Assembly (NCBI GenBank): GCA_028287545.1
Contig: JAQBPL010000010.1
Span: 1 to 35,563, forward strand
Origin: Vulcanimicrobiota bacterium
GTDB lineage: Bacteria > Eremiobacterota > Eremiobacteria > Baltobacterales > Baltobacteraceae
Direction: 5' to 3'
DNA: 35,563 bases
A program made the translations under genes and the position numbers. The notes under the pieces were generated by a model. That model was not told where the DNA came from and did not search any database. It saw nothing but the letters and a program-made list of their open reading frames with translations. Positions 6,699 through 15,130 of the stretch are shown in pieces; the stretch's first letter is position 1, and each line of letters begins with the position of its first letter.

Positions 6699-8687
6699 GT
6701 GCGGACACCTCAGGCGGCTGCGTTCCCGGGCGATCGTTCGATCACCGCGACGCTGCCCGTCCTGATCTGGATCATGGCCGAGGACGGTGCGATCGTCTAC
6801 GGCAACCGCCGGTGGCACGAATACACCGGCCGCGACGTCGGCGGGTTCTCGGACGTCGACATGAGCCGCGAGCTCGTGCACGCCGAAGACCGCGCGCGGG
6901 TCGAGGCCTACTGGGTGCAGCTGCACGCCGTGCGCGAGGCCGGCGACATCGACTTTCGGATTCGCCGGGTCGACGGCGCATATCGCTGGCACCACGCATC
7001 GGTGTCGCCGCGCGTCGATGCCGCAGGCGTCATGCTGGATTGGATCGGCACCGCCGTCGACATCGACTCGCAGAAGCGCAACGAACTCGCGCTGCAGTTG
7101 CTCGCCGACATCAACGAAGCGTTGGCGAGCGCGGTCGATCTCGCGGGCGTGTTCTGGGCGAGCGGGCTGACCGTTCCGAGCGTCTCTGAATGGTGCGTCG
7201 TACACCTCCTGGCCGAAGACGGGTCGATCGAAACCGCATCGATCCGCCATCGCGATCCGGCGAAGGTGGCGCTCGCGACCGAGATGGTGCGATTGTACCC
7301 GCTGGGCCGTTCGAGCCCGACGGCGCGCGTGATCGACGGCGGCCGGACGGTGTTTCTGCGCGAGGTGCCGAGCGAGGTTCACCATGCGACCTCGCACGAC
7401 GCGCGGCACCTGGAGATGCTCGAGGCGCTCGACATCCGCAGCGCGGTCACCGTGCCGCTGCGCGGACGCGGCGCCGTGTTCGGCGCGCTGCAGTTCTCCA
7501 ACGGCACGGGCGGTCACGTCTTCGACGAAGCCGACGTGCAGGTCGCGGAGCTGATCGCGAAGCGCCTCGCGCACGCGATCGAGAACGTTCGCGCGTTCGA
7601 GCGCGAGCGCAAGGTCGCGAGCACGTTTCAACTCGCCGCGCTGCCGAAATCGCTGCCCGTCTACGACGACGTCTCGCTCGACGCCGTCTACCTTCCGGCG
7701 GCGAGCGAGGCCGAGGTGGGCGGCGACTGGTACGACGCGTTCGAAGCGAACGGCAGACTCGTCGTCTCGATCGGTGACGTCACCGGCAAAGGGCTCGACG
7801 CCGCGGTCCTGATGGGCAGCGTGCGGCACGCGATCCGGGTCGCGGCGTACCAAGGACTGGAGCCCGACGCGATCCTCTCCGCGGCGAACGTCGCGCTGCG
7901 CGCGGAGTTTCCCGACCCGTTCGTCACCGCGTTCGTCGGCATCCTCGAACGCGGCACGCGCCGCTTCACCTTCGCATCCGCCGGCCACCCGATGCCGTTC
8001 TTGCGTACGGCGGAGGCGCGCGTGCGCGAGATCGGTGGGCGCGCCGGTCCGCCGCTGGGGCTGGTCGAGGATTCTCCGATGCTGTGGCGTGCGACGCTCC
8101 CGGCGGACGGGCTGCTCGTCCTGTACACCGACGGTCTCGTCGAATCGACTCACGACGTGCTGGTAGGACTCGACCGCGTGCGCGCGATCCTCTCCTCGGA
8201 GGCGATCGCGCACGTCGCGGCGCCGGCGAAATTGATCCGCGACTCGGTGCTCTTCGACGGGGTGCGCGACGACATCGCGATCCTCTCGATCTCGTTCGAC
8301 CGCAATCCACACTGGCGCTTCGACGCCGAGGACGCGACGGCTGCGCACGCGGCGCGCGCGTCGTTCATCGCGGGGTTGCGACCGCTGGTCGAACCGGACG
8401 CCGATCTCGATGCGGCGGAGCTGGTGTTCGGCGAGCTGACCGGCAACGTCGTGCGCCACGCGCCGGGGCCGATCGACATCGGTCTGGCCTGGGACGGTGC
8501 GACGCCCGTCCTGCACGTCGTCGATCGCGGAGGGGGCTTCGCGTACGCGCCGCATGCGGCCGAAGCGATGGATGAGAGCGGTCGCGGTCTTGCGATCGTC
8601 GAGCTGCTGGCCGACGAAGTCCGCGTGCGGCGCTTGCCCGGACGCGGCACGCACGTCAGCGCGCGTCTGCGGCTGCGCGCCAAGTAG
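6699..8687 (+). CDS. PAS-GAF-PP2C (SpoIIE/RsbU-type) serine phosphatase with C-terminal HATPase anti-sigma-like kinase domain
   Basis: 662 residues from GTG 6699. Residues about 12-125 form a PAS domain (YGNRRWHEYTG, IDFRIRRVDGAYRWHHASVSP). About 140-295 is a GAF domain. About 315-515 is the PP2C-like SpoIIE catalytic domain, with AEVGGDWYDAF, SIGDVTGKGLDAAVLMG, FASAGHPMPFL, LLVLYTDGLVES and DDIAILSI, including the metal-binding Asp residues. About 525-660 is a RsbW/SpoIIAB-type ATPase (ELVFGELTGNVVRHA N-box, VDRGGGF G1 box, ESGRGLAIV G2 box). Proteins of this design set partner-switching modules by dephosphorylating a STAS anti-anti-sigma factor while carrying an opposing kinase domain. No STAS protein or sigma factor lies nearby. 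A response regulator follows 55 bp downstream. No transmembrane segment is seen, so it is cytoplasmic. Confidence 0.9.
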   Translation: MRTPQAAAFPGDRSITATLPVLIWIMAEDGAIVYGNRRWHEYTGRDVGGFSDVDMSRELVHAEDRARVEAYWVQLHAVREAGDIDFRIRRVDGAYRWHHASVSPRVDAAGVMLDWIGTAVDIDSQKRNELALQLLADINEALASAVDLAGVFWASGLTVPSVSEWCVVHLLAEDGSIETASIRHRDPAKVALATEMVRLYPLGRSSPTARVIDGGRTVFLREVPSEVHHATSHDARHLEMLEALDIRSAVTVPLRGRGAVFGALQFSNGTGGHVFDEADVQVAELIAKRLAHAIENVRAFERERKVASTFQLAALPKSLPVYDDVSLDAVYLPAASEAEVGGDWYDAFEANGRLVVSIGDVTGKGLDAAVLMGSVRHAIRVAAYQGLEPDAILSAANVALRAEFPDPFVTAFVGILERGTRRFTFASAGHPMPFLRTAEARVREIGGRAGPPLGLVEDSPMLWRATLPADGLLVLYTDGLVESTHDVLVGLDRVRAILSSEAIAHVAAPAKLIRDSVLFDGVRDDIAILSISFDRNPHWRFDAEDATAAHAARASFIAGLRPLVEPDADLDAAELVFGELTGNVVRHAPGPIDIGLAWDGATPVLHVVDRGGGFAYAPHAAEAMDESGRGLAIVELLADEVRVRRLPGRGTHVSARLRLRAK

Positions 8688-8742
8688 CGACTCCCAGGAA
8701 GGATTCAGGCAAGCCTCAGCATCCGTTGCTATCACCTACCGG

Positions 8743-9420
8743 ATGGACGGACCGGCTGCTTCCGTATTGGTGATAGACGACGAGCTTCACACGCGCGACG
8801 TACTCGAGATCGGTTTGATGCAGCGAGGCTTTCGCGTACGGACCGCTGCCGACGGAGCGGCCGGCCTCAAATTACTCGGCGCGGAGCGGTTCGACGTCAT
8901 TCTGCTCGACCTCATGTTGCCGAAGGCCGACGGACTCGCGCTCATCCCGCTTCTGCGCCGTTCGACGGAAGCGCCGATCGTGATGCTCTCCGCCAAGGCC
9001 GACGTCTCCGCGAAGGTGACCGGACTCGAAGCGGGCGCGGACGATTACCTTGCCAAACCGTTCGACTTCGGCGAATTGGCGGCGCGGCTGCGGTCGGCGC
9101 TGCGCCGGCCGGCGCTCAGAGAACTCGACCTGCTGCGCTACGCCGACCTAAGCATCGACGTACAGCGGCGCCGCGTCGAGCGGAGCGGCGAGCAGATCAG
9201 GCTGACGGCGCGCGAGTTCGACCTGCTCGCGCTGCTCGTGCGCAGTCCGGAGCGCGTCTACACGCGCTCGCAGCTGATCGACCTCGTCTGGGGAGCGGAG
9301 CGCGGCGTCACGCCGGCCACCGTCGAGAGTTACATCAGCTATTTGCGCGCGAAGGTCGACGTCGCGCCGCGTCGCCGCCTGATTCACACCATCCGAGGAG
9401 TCGGCTACAGCGTCCGATGA
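8743..9420 (+). CDS. OmpR/PhoB-family response regulator (orphan copy 1)
   Basis: 225 residues from ATG 8743. The receiver domain, residues about 7-120, carries the acidic pair in VLVIDDE (12-13), phospho-acceptor Asp56 in ILLDLMLP, a conserved Ser (VMLSAKAD) and the Lys of DDYLAKPFD. The C-terminal winged helix (about 130-225) has LTAREFDLLALLV, RVYTRSQLIDLVWG and VESYISYLRAKVD, ending in IRGVGYSVR. It is very similar, and identical in length, to the regulator at 10352-11029. No histidine kinase is adjacent. The upstream PAS-GAF phosphatase is not a classical partner kinase. The gene ends in a 12-bp-stem hairpin shared with the convergent His-rich gene. Confidence 0.93.
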   Translation: MDGPAASVLVIDDELHTRDVLEIGLMQRGFRVRTAADGAAGLKLLGAERFDVILLDLMLPKADGLALIPLLRRSTEAPIVMLSAKADVSAKVTGLEAGADDYLAKPFDFGELAARLRSALRRPALRELDLLRYADLSIDVQRRRVERSGEQIRLTAREFDLLALLVRSPERVYTRSQLIDLVWGAERGVTPATVESYISYLRAKVDVAPRRRLIHTIRGVGYSVR

Positions 9421-9462
9421 GGCGGTGACGCCGATGCCCGCAGACAACGCCGTCACCGCCTC
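9419..9462. terminator. 12-bp stem hairpin between convergent genes, possible bidirectional terminator
   Basis: GAGGCGGTGACG at 9419-9430 pairs perfectly with CGTCACCGCCTC at 9451-9462 across a 20-nt loop. It overlaps the last codon of the response regulator and ends 18 bp from the stop of the convergent gene. No T-run follows on either strand, so intrinsic termination is plausible but not canonical. Confidence 0.5.
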
Positions 9463-9479
9463 GGTGGAGTCGTGGGTTT

Positions 9480-10127
9480 CTAGCCGGTCGTGACCTGACT
9501 CTGGACGTACTTCGTCAGGACGGAGAGCGCGGCGAGCACCTGGTTCTGCAGATCGGTCGCCGTGACGCTGCTCGAGGACGTCGTGCTCGCGGTCGTGCTC
9601 GAGGCACTCGTGCTGCTGGTGGCGTCCGTTCCGCCGCCACCGCCGTGGTGGCGGTGATGTCCCGAACCGGAGGCGCGTGCATTCTGCACGTTCGCTGCGA
9701 GCTGTGTTTTTTGCGCGTCGGTCAGCACCGCGTCGATCTGCGACTTCACGTCGGTGCTGCTGGTGCCGTTCGTCTTCGCGTCGGCGAGGATCGTGTCGAT
9801 CTTCGTCTGCTGGTCCGAGGTGAGGTTGAGGTTCGCGAAGAGGCTCGGCGTCGATTGGTTCGATTGGCTCGATTGGGTCGATTGCCCCGTTTGGGCCGCG
9901 GTGAACTGCGACAGCTGAGTCGGCGTCAAGACCTGCTCGAGCTGCTGCTGGACGTCCGCCTGGGAAGTTCCTTGGCTTTTCGCGTTCTGCAGGATGGATC
10001 GCATCTGCGTTCGCTGCTGCTCGGTCAGGTTGAGGCCGGCGAACTGCCGCAGGCCGCCCGTGCCGCCGGTCGTGGAATTCGAATACTGGCTCGACAAGAG
10101 GCTGGTTGTGTCGATACCAAAGCTCAT
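9480..10127 (-). CDS. Spy/CpxP-like (LTxxQ) repeat protein with His/Gly-rich segment
   Basis: 215 residues from ATG 10125-10127, with AAGGAG 8 nt upstream. Two similar helical units are visible: LNLTEQQRTQMRSIL...LTPTQLSQF (about 32-76) and LNLTSDQQTKIDTIL...LTDAQKTQL (about 100-144). Both carry the LT-x-x-Q motif of the Spy/CpxP periplasmic chaperone family. They are joined by a Gln/Ser-rich linker. Then come SGHHRHHGGGGG (about 153-164), a likely metal-binding run, a Ser/Thr-rich spacer and a final helix. Unlike Spy and CpxP there is no signal peptide. The N-terminus (MSFGIDTTSLLSSQYS) looks more like those of flagellar or type III-type export substrates, but that is only an impression. It is divergent from the bamA-linked regulator and convergent with regulator copy 1. 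Confidence 0.7.
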   Translation of the reverse strand: MSFGIDTTSLLSSQYSNSTTGGTGGLRQFAGLNLTEQQRTQMRSILQNAKSQGTSQADVQQQLEQVLTPTQLSQFTAAQTGQSTQSSQSNQSTPSLFANLNLTSDQQTKIDTILADAKTNGTSSTDVKSQIDAVLTDAQKTQLAANVQNARASGSGHHRHHGGGGGTDATSSTSASSTTASTTSSSSVTATDLQNQVLAALSVLTKYVQSQVTTG

Positions 10128-10351
10128 TCCGTAAGCTCCTTGTGGTTCGTGCTCACGCCCGTCTCCAGCCGTATTGCGGCGCAGAGCAGGCGCTTAATCC
10201 ACCTTTCGGACGCAATTCTTGGCCGGTGCTTGGAAATGCCGTCCGACTTCGACGTGCGTTCACTCGTCTTGGAACGCAGTTGCACCGCGCGCAAATCGCA
10301 GAAGCAAAAAAACTATGATTGTCCCAAGCATCGGTCGTTAATGTTTCGCAA
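10128..10351. other. divergent intergenic region, no gene seen
   Basis: These 224 bp separate the divergent His-rich protein gene and regulator copy 2, so promoters for both should lie here. TATGAT at 10314-10319 could be a -10 box toward regulator copy 2, but no -35 at acceptable spacing is evident. No RNA structure or ORF stands out. Confidence 0.4.
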
Positions 10352-11029
10352 ATGAACGATACCGCAGCATCCGTACTCGTCATCGACGATGAGGCCCGCA
10401 TGCGAGACGTCTTGGCGAACGGCTTGGCGCACTACGGCTTCCGCGTACGGACTGCAGGCGATGGACTCGACGGCCTCAAACTGCTCGGCGCCGAACGCGT
10501 CGACGCAATCTTACTCGACGTCGTCCTTCCGAAGGTGGACGGCATCTCGCTGATTCCGATGCTGCGGCGTTCGACCGAGGCGCCGATCCTCATGCTCTCC
10601 GCACAGAGCGACGTTTCGTCGGTCGTTGCGGGGCTCGACGCCGGTGCCGACGATTATATCGCCAAGCCGTTCGACTTCGACGAACTCTCGGCGCGGCTGC
10701 GCTCGGCGCTGCGGCGCCCCGCGCTGAAGGGCGTCACGACTATCGCCTTCGAAGATCTCCTGATCGACCTCGACCGCCGAACGGTCGAACGCGGCGGCGA
10801 GTCGATCGAACTCACCGCTCGCGAATTCGATCTGCTCGTGGCGCTGGCGCGCGTTCCCGAGCGCGTCTACACGCGCGCTCAGCTGATCGAACTCGTGTGG
10901 GGCGCGCAACGCGAGGTCGGTCCGGGAACCGTCGAAACCTACATCTGCTATCTCCGCGCGAAGGTCGACGCACCGCCGCGGCGGCGAATCATCCGCACCA
11001 TTCACGGAGTCGGGTACAGCATTCGATGA
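10352..11029 (+). CDS. OmpR/PhoB-family response regulator (orphan copy 2), coupled to bamA
   Basis: 225 residues from ATG 10352, paralogous over the full length to the regulator at 8743-9420. The acidic pair lies in VLVIDDEARMRD, phospho-acceptor Asp56 in ILLDVVLP, and Lys in DDYIAKPFDFDEL. The DNA-binding winged helix carries LTAREFDLLVALA, YTRAQLIELVWG and VETYICYLRAKVD, and the end is IHGVGYSIR. The stop codon overlaps the start of the Omp85 gene as ATGA (11026-11029), a classic arrangement for translational coupling. No kinase gene is adjacent, so its input signal is unknown. Control of envelope assembly genes is a natural guess given the coupling. Confidence 0.93.
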   Translation: MNDTAASVLVIDDEARMRDVLANGLAHYGFRVRTAGDGLDGLKLLGAERVDAILLDVVLPKVDGISLIPMLRRSTEAPILMLSAQSDVSSVVAGLDAGADDYIAKPFDFDELSARLRSALRRPALKGVTTIAFEDLLIDLDRRTVERGGESIELTAREFDLLVALARVPERVYTRAQLIELVWGAQREVGPGTVETYICYLRAKVDAPPRRRIIRTIHGVGYSIR

Positions 11030-13284
11030 CGGCGGTCCGTCGTTGGGCCGCTGCGGCTCGTATCGCGCTTTTCGGCGCCGCCCTCAGCGGGCTCGCCTTC
11101 CCGTACGCCGCGGCCGCGGCGCCTTCCGGCCCGACGGTGGCGTCGGTGAAGGTCGCGGGAAACGCGAAGGTGACGAGCGATCGAATTCTCGAGGTCGTCG
11201 CGACGAAAGCCGGTGACCGGTTCGATCGCGCGACCGTGGAGAGCGACGCGCTGGCGATCGCCAAGCTCGGGTTCTTCAGCAACGTGTCGGCGCCGCTCGT
11301 CCAAAACGTACGAGGCGGCGTCGCCGTGACGTTCCGCGTCGTCGAAAATCCCGTCGTGCGCGAGGTGCGCTTCACGGGCAACGCGAGCGTCTCGAAAGAG
11401 ACGCTGAGCGCGCTGCTGGACACCGCGCCGGGCCAGGTCTACAACACGACGACCGCGCGGCAGGACGTGCTCAAGATCGACAGCTACTACGACCGGCTCG
11501 GCTTCGGCGGTCAGGTAACCTCGCACGTCACGGACATCGGTCTGGGCGCCGACGGCGTGCTCACGGTCGCGCTGCGCGAAGGGCTCACGGTGCGCTCGGT
11601 GATCGTCGATACCGGGACGGGAAAGGATAGCATGCTCGCGCCGGACGCCGTCAAGAACGCTCTGGTGACGAAAGCCGGCACGGGATACTCCGAGACCGCG
11701 CGTGAAAAAGACTACGACGCGATCAAGGCGCTCTACGAACGTCACAACCTGAAGGTCGGCGACGTCTCGGGCGGGATCGATCCCGCTTCCATCGATAACG
11801 CGGCCGGCACGGCGGACGTGCGGTACACCATCAGCGTGCTGCGCGTCGGCGCGGTCGAGATCACCGGCAACGACAAGACGCACGACGACGTGATCCGGGG
11901 CGAGCTGCGCTTGCGTCCGGGGATGGTCGTCACCGACGCCGCGCTGATGAAAGACTACCAGCGCCTGAACAATCTGGGCTACTTCGACAAGGTCGACTTC
12001 GAAGCGAAGCCGGGCCCCGACCCGAAGCAGCCGGCGCTCGTGACGCTCGACTGGCACGTCAAGGAGAAGAAGACGGGTACGATCTCGCTGGGCGGCGGCT
12101 ATTCCGGCGGCGCGACCGGCACCGGGCTGACGGCCAACGTCTCGCTCGGGGAGAGCAATCTCAACGGCACCGGCATCAACACGCAGATCAAAGTGGAGCG
12201 CGGAGCGTCATTGTCCGACACGCAGTTGTCGGTGACGATCCCGCATCTCGGCAAAACCGAGAAGTCGCACAAGTACAGCCTCACGACGACGCTCTTGTCG
12301 CAGCAGCAGACCAACCTCTATCCGGTATACCTCGCGACGCCCGCGCCGGGGAGCACGTCCACGCCGGTGAGTGCGACGGGAACGCCCGTGTCGCTCGTGC
12401 CGGCGGACAGCAACAACGCACAGCTCGTCTCGAACGTGTATTCCAACTACTCCTCGAAGGTGAACGGCATCTCGACGAGCCTCGGCCGCAGCCTCAGCGA
12501 CACGGTGCGTGTGAGCGCGGGATTCAGCCTCCAAAGCATCGCGGCGTCGGCGACGCTGCCGAGCGGATACTATTTCCCCAGCGCCCTGGCGCTCAACCCG
12601 CTCGCCCCGTCGACGTCGGCGATCACGGATCCGAACAGCGTCAACAACGCTCTTGGCATCTCGTCGCCCTCACTTGCCGTGATGGATGCCGGGAAGACCT
12701 ACCCCCTCCACAGCCTCCTCTTCGGCATAAGCGCGGACACGCGCGACGACGTCTTCAGCCCGCATACCGGCTACACGATGTCGGCCGGCGACGAATACAG
12801 CAGCACGTCCCTGGGCTCCGCGTTCAACTACCAGCTCATCACGCTCGACGCGGCGAAATTCTTTCCGATGAAGGCGGCGACGGTCGCCGTGCATGCGCGG
12901 GTCGGGACGACGACCGGCGCGATCCCGAGCACGAAGCTGTTCACGTTTTCGGATCAGGAGCTGCGCGGCTACTCGGAGGTGTTCTACGGCACCCAGATGA
13001 TGCTCGGTCAAGCGGAACTGCGGATCCCGCTCAATGCGGACCGCTCGCTCCAGGTCGTCGGTTTCGCCGACAGCGGCGCGGCGCGCATCGCCGACGGTAC
13101 GGCGCTCACGACCACTACGACGACCGGGGCGGTCTTCGATGTCGGCAAGTGGGTGTTCCACAACGACGTCGGCGTCGGTCTGCGTTTCGACATCAAGGCG
13201 CTCGGCATCCGAACGATCCGGCTCGACTTCGCGAAGGGCAGCGAAGGGTTTCACACCTCGTTCGGCATCGGGCAGAGTTTCTAG
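11026..13284 (+). CDS. bamA: BamA/Omp85-family outer membrane assembly protein
   Basis: 752 residues from ATG 11026, which overlaps the stop of the regulator. The signal peptide is about 1-34 (Arg-rich start, ALFGAALSGLAFPYAAAAA). Four POTRA-like domains follow at about 36-113, 114-190, 191-283 and 284-358 (VASVKVAGNAKVTSDRILEV, VREVRFTGNASVSKETL, VGAVEITGNDKTHDDVIRGE and RLNNLGYFDKVDFEAKPG are typical). The rest is a 16-stranded barrel with the lid-loop motif ELRGYSEVFYG, equivalent to the VRGF/Y motif of Omp85 proteins, and ends in Phe as barrel proteins do. It inserts beta-barrel proteins into the outer membrane. E. coli BamA has five POTRAs and about 810 residues, so four is one fewer. 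The usual skp/lpx neighbours are absent, and a specialised Omp85 paralogue is possible. Confidence 0.88.
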   Translation: MTAVRRWAAAARIALFGAALSGLAFPYAAAAAPSGPTVASVKVAGNAKVTSDRILEVVATKAGDRFDRATVESDALAIAKLGFFSNVSAPLVQNVRGGVAVTFRVVENPVVREVRFTGNASVSKETLSALLDTAPGQVYNTTTARQDVLKIDSYYDRLGFGGQVTSHVTDIGLGADGVLTVALREGLTVRSVIVDTGTGKDSMLAPDAVKNALVTKAGTGYSETAREKDYDAIKALYERHNLKVGDVSGGIDPASIDNAAGTADVRYTISVLRVGAVEITGNDKTHDDVIRGELRLRPGMVVTDAALMKDYQRLNNLGYFDKVDFEAKPGPDPKQPALVTLDWHVKEKKTGTISLGGGYSGGATGTGLTANVSLGESNLNGTGINTQIKVERGASLSDTQLSVTIPHLGKTEKSHKYSLTTTLLSQQQTNLYPVYLATPAPGSTSTPVSATGTPVSLVPADSNNAQLVSNVYSNYSSKVNGISTSLGRSLSDTVRVSAGFSLQSIAASATLPSGYYFPSALALNPLAPSTSAITDPNSVNNALGISSPSLAVMDAGKTYPLHSLLFGISADTRDDVFSPHTGYTMSAGDEYSSTSLGSAFNYQLITLDAAKFFPMKAATVAVHARVGTTTGAIPSTKLFTFSDQELRGYSEVFYGTQMMLGQAELRIPLNADRSLQVVGFADSGAARIADGTALTTTTTTGAVFDVGKWVFHNDVGVGLRFDIKALGIRTIRLDFAKGSEGFHTSFGIGQSF

Positions 13285-13289
13285 CGGCG

Positions 13290-15053
13290 CTATAACTTCA
13301 GGTGTCCGACGAGCCATTGCGCGGCGTCGCCGCGGCTCATCGCCGGTGAAGGCCACGGCAAGGTGGACCCGACCGACGTCTCGATCGCGGCGCGCTGCGC
13401 CGGATCGAGCGCGCGCTTCGGGCCGAACTCCAGCGACGCCGGGTCGGCGAACCAGCCGCGCGCGCCGGTCAGTTGCGTCGCCGCGAACAGCGCCGGGTCG
13501 TCGTCGAAGCTGACGTCGGTCCACCAGCAAAGCGGCATCCCGGCGTCGAGCTGGGCGTGACGGAACTCGCTTGCGAGCGGCGCGCCGTCGAGCACATTGC
13601 CCGGCGTCACGCCGCGTTTGAGGCAGAACGCGGCAAGCGCCCCGGCCGCCTCGCCGACGGCCCACTCGATCGGATGCACCCGATAGGCTCCGTTCGTGAT
13701 GTGTGTGACGCCGAGGTTCTTGCACGCCGGGAGCAGGTTCTCGACGGCCGGCGCGATCAGCGCGCCGAGCGGGATCTGGAAGTAGCCGGGGTTCCCGCCG
13801 CCGCCGTCACTCATCCCGTTCGCGAGCACGTGCATGTCGAGACGATAGTGGCCGATACCGCACGTCTCGGCGGAGTGCTTCGCGCGCACGTCGCCGGCGA
13901 CGAACAGATCCCCCCGCACGACCGTCGTGCGCGCCTCGATGCGGCGCGACTCGCGGACGTACGGCAGCGGCGCGGTGCCGTCCGCGGTGCCGAACACTTC
14001 GGTCGCGACGCGCAGGTTGGGATAGCCGAAACCGGCGCCGTCTTCACGCGGGATCGCCGTCTGGAGGTAGTACGCGTACGCGACCGAGCGCGCTCGCGCG
14101 GCCGCGATCGTCTGCGCGTCCTGCGCGGGATCGCCGCTGGGGATCGAGCGCACCGTGTAGTCGTTCTGATCGTCGTTGATCGTCGTGACGTCGTAGGGGA
14201 AGGCGGGGTCGGCGAAGTTGTCCTTCGCGATGAACTGCCGGTAGTTGAAGAGCGAGTCGTCCGGCGTGATGCGGAAGATGCTCGTGAAGTGCGGCGCGAA
14301 CTTCCGCGCCGCGACGATCTCGTCGTAGAAGGCGGGTTTTGGGATCGTGTGGTTTTCGCCGGGGGGCCGTAGTTCCAGCGCGATCGGCACCGTGATCGGC
14401 TGGAGCCACGCCGGCTGCGGCGCCGCGGGGGTGAACGGCTCGCCGGTCTGCGCCGTGCTCTCGGCGCCGACGCGATGCGGGACGTTCGCCAGCGGCAGCA
14501 GCTCGCCGAGGTCCGTCGCGTCGAGGAAGAAGGACGCGCGGTAGCGCGTCTCCACGCCGTAAAAGGGCCGCGCGCGCACGGCCGTGACGCGGTTTGCGGC
14601 CAGCTCGGCGGCGTGGACCGGCGTCTGGAGCCGCACCGTCACCGTGGGATGCGTTCCGGCGAGCATCGCGAGCAGGACGTCGTGCGCCGCGCGCGGCGCG
14701 ATCCGCAGGTTCGTGGCGAAGTGCTGCGTCGGCGCGCCGGGATCGAACGGCTTCATCGCCTTCCCTTGGGCCGAGAGCGCGAAGCTGCCGCTGTAGAACG
14801 CGCGCGCGTTCTCGCGGAAACGGCGATACAGCGCGGTCGACCCGACGCCGCGCGCGCCGGAGGTCCCTTGGTCGACGTACTGGTTGTCGTCGCCGCGGGT
14901 GAGGCCTTGACCGCTGTACTGGCCGCCGGCCCAGCTGGACGCTTCCAGCAGGCAGACGTTCGCGCCGAGCGCGCTCGCCCGCAACGCAGCCGCGACGCCG
15001 CCCAGGCTCGCGCCGACGATCACGATGTCGTACTGTTCCTCGCGCAAAAACAC
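13290..15053 (-). CDS. FAD-dependent oxidoreductase (FAD_oxidored type)
   Basis: 587 residues if started at GTG 15051-15053. A longer frame up to 15188 would overlap the divergent permease and add a low-complexity Arg/Pro-rich leader. The Rossmann FAD-binding motif is at the N-terminus: YDIVIVGASLGGVAAALRAS (GxSxGG). Next comes LLEASSWAGGQYSGQG with an adjacent Asp-rich turn, and near the C-terminus YRLDMHVLANG and AGALAAFCLKRG. This matches the PF12831 family of flavoproteins, often annotated only as FAD-dependent oxidoreductase. The substrate is unknown. There is no signal peptide. It converges with bamA with only 5 bp between stops and is divergent from the AI-2E permease. Confidence 0.85.
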   Translation of the reverse strand: MFLREEQYDIVIVGASLGGVAAALRASALGANVCLLEASSWAGGQYSGQGLTRGDDNQYVDQGTSGARGVGSTALYRRFRENARAFYSGSFALSAQGKAMKPFDPGAPTQHFATNLRIAPRAAHDVLLAMLAGTHPTVTVRLQTPVHAAELAANRVTAVRARPFYGVETRYRASFFLDATDLGELLPLANVPHRVGAESTAQTGEPFTPAAPQPAWLQPITVPIALELRPPGENHTIPKPAFYDEIVAARKFAPHFTSIFRITPDDSLFNYRQFIAKDNFADPAFPYDVTTINDDQNDYTVRSIPSGDPAQDAQTIAAARARSVAYAYYLQTAIPREDGAGFGYPNLRVATEVFGTADGTAPLPYVRESRRIEARTTVVRGDLFVAGDVRAKHSAETCGIGHYRLDMHVLANGMSDGGGGNPGYFQIPLGALIAPAVENLLPACKNLGVTHITNGAYRVHPIEWAVGEAAGALAAFCLKRGVTPGNVLDGAPLASEFRHAQLDAGMPLCWWTDVSFDDDPALFAATQLTGARGWFADPASLEFGPKRALDPAQRAAIETSVGSTLPWPSPAMSRGDAAQWLVGHLKL

Positions 15054-15130
15054 CCTCGCAGTTGGCGGGCGAAAGCGTTCCGGCTCGGGATGTGGACTCC
15101 CTCGGTTGATCCCTGGGTAGGACGAAGGTG

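Noticed and set aside
6591..8735. A 714-codon open frame on the minus strand
   Set aside because: It is the shadow of the PAS-GAF-phosphatase gene, whose motifs are all on the plus strand.
10286..10319. Promoter for regulator copy 2 with TTGCAC and TATGAT
   Set aside because: The boxes are 28 bp apart, too far for a sigma-70 promoter, so only the -10-like box is mentioned.
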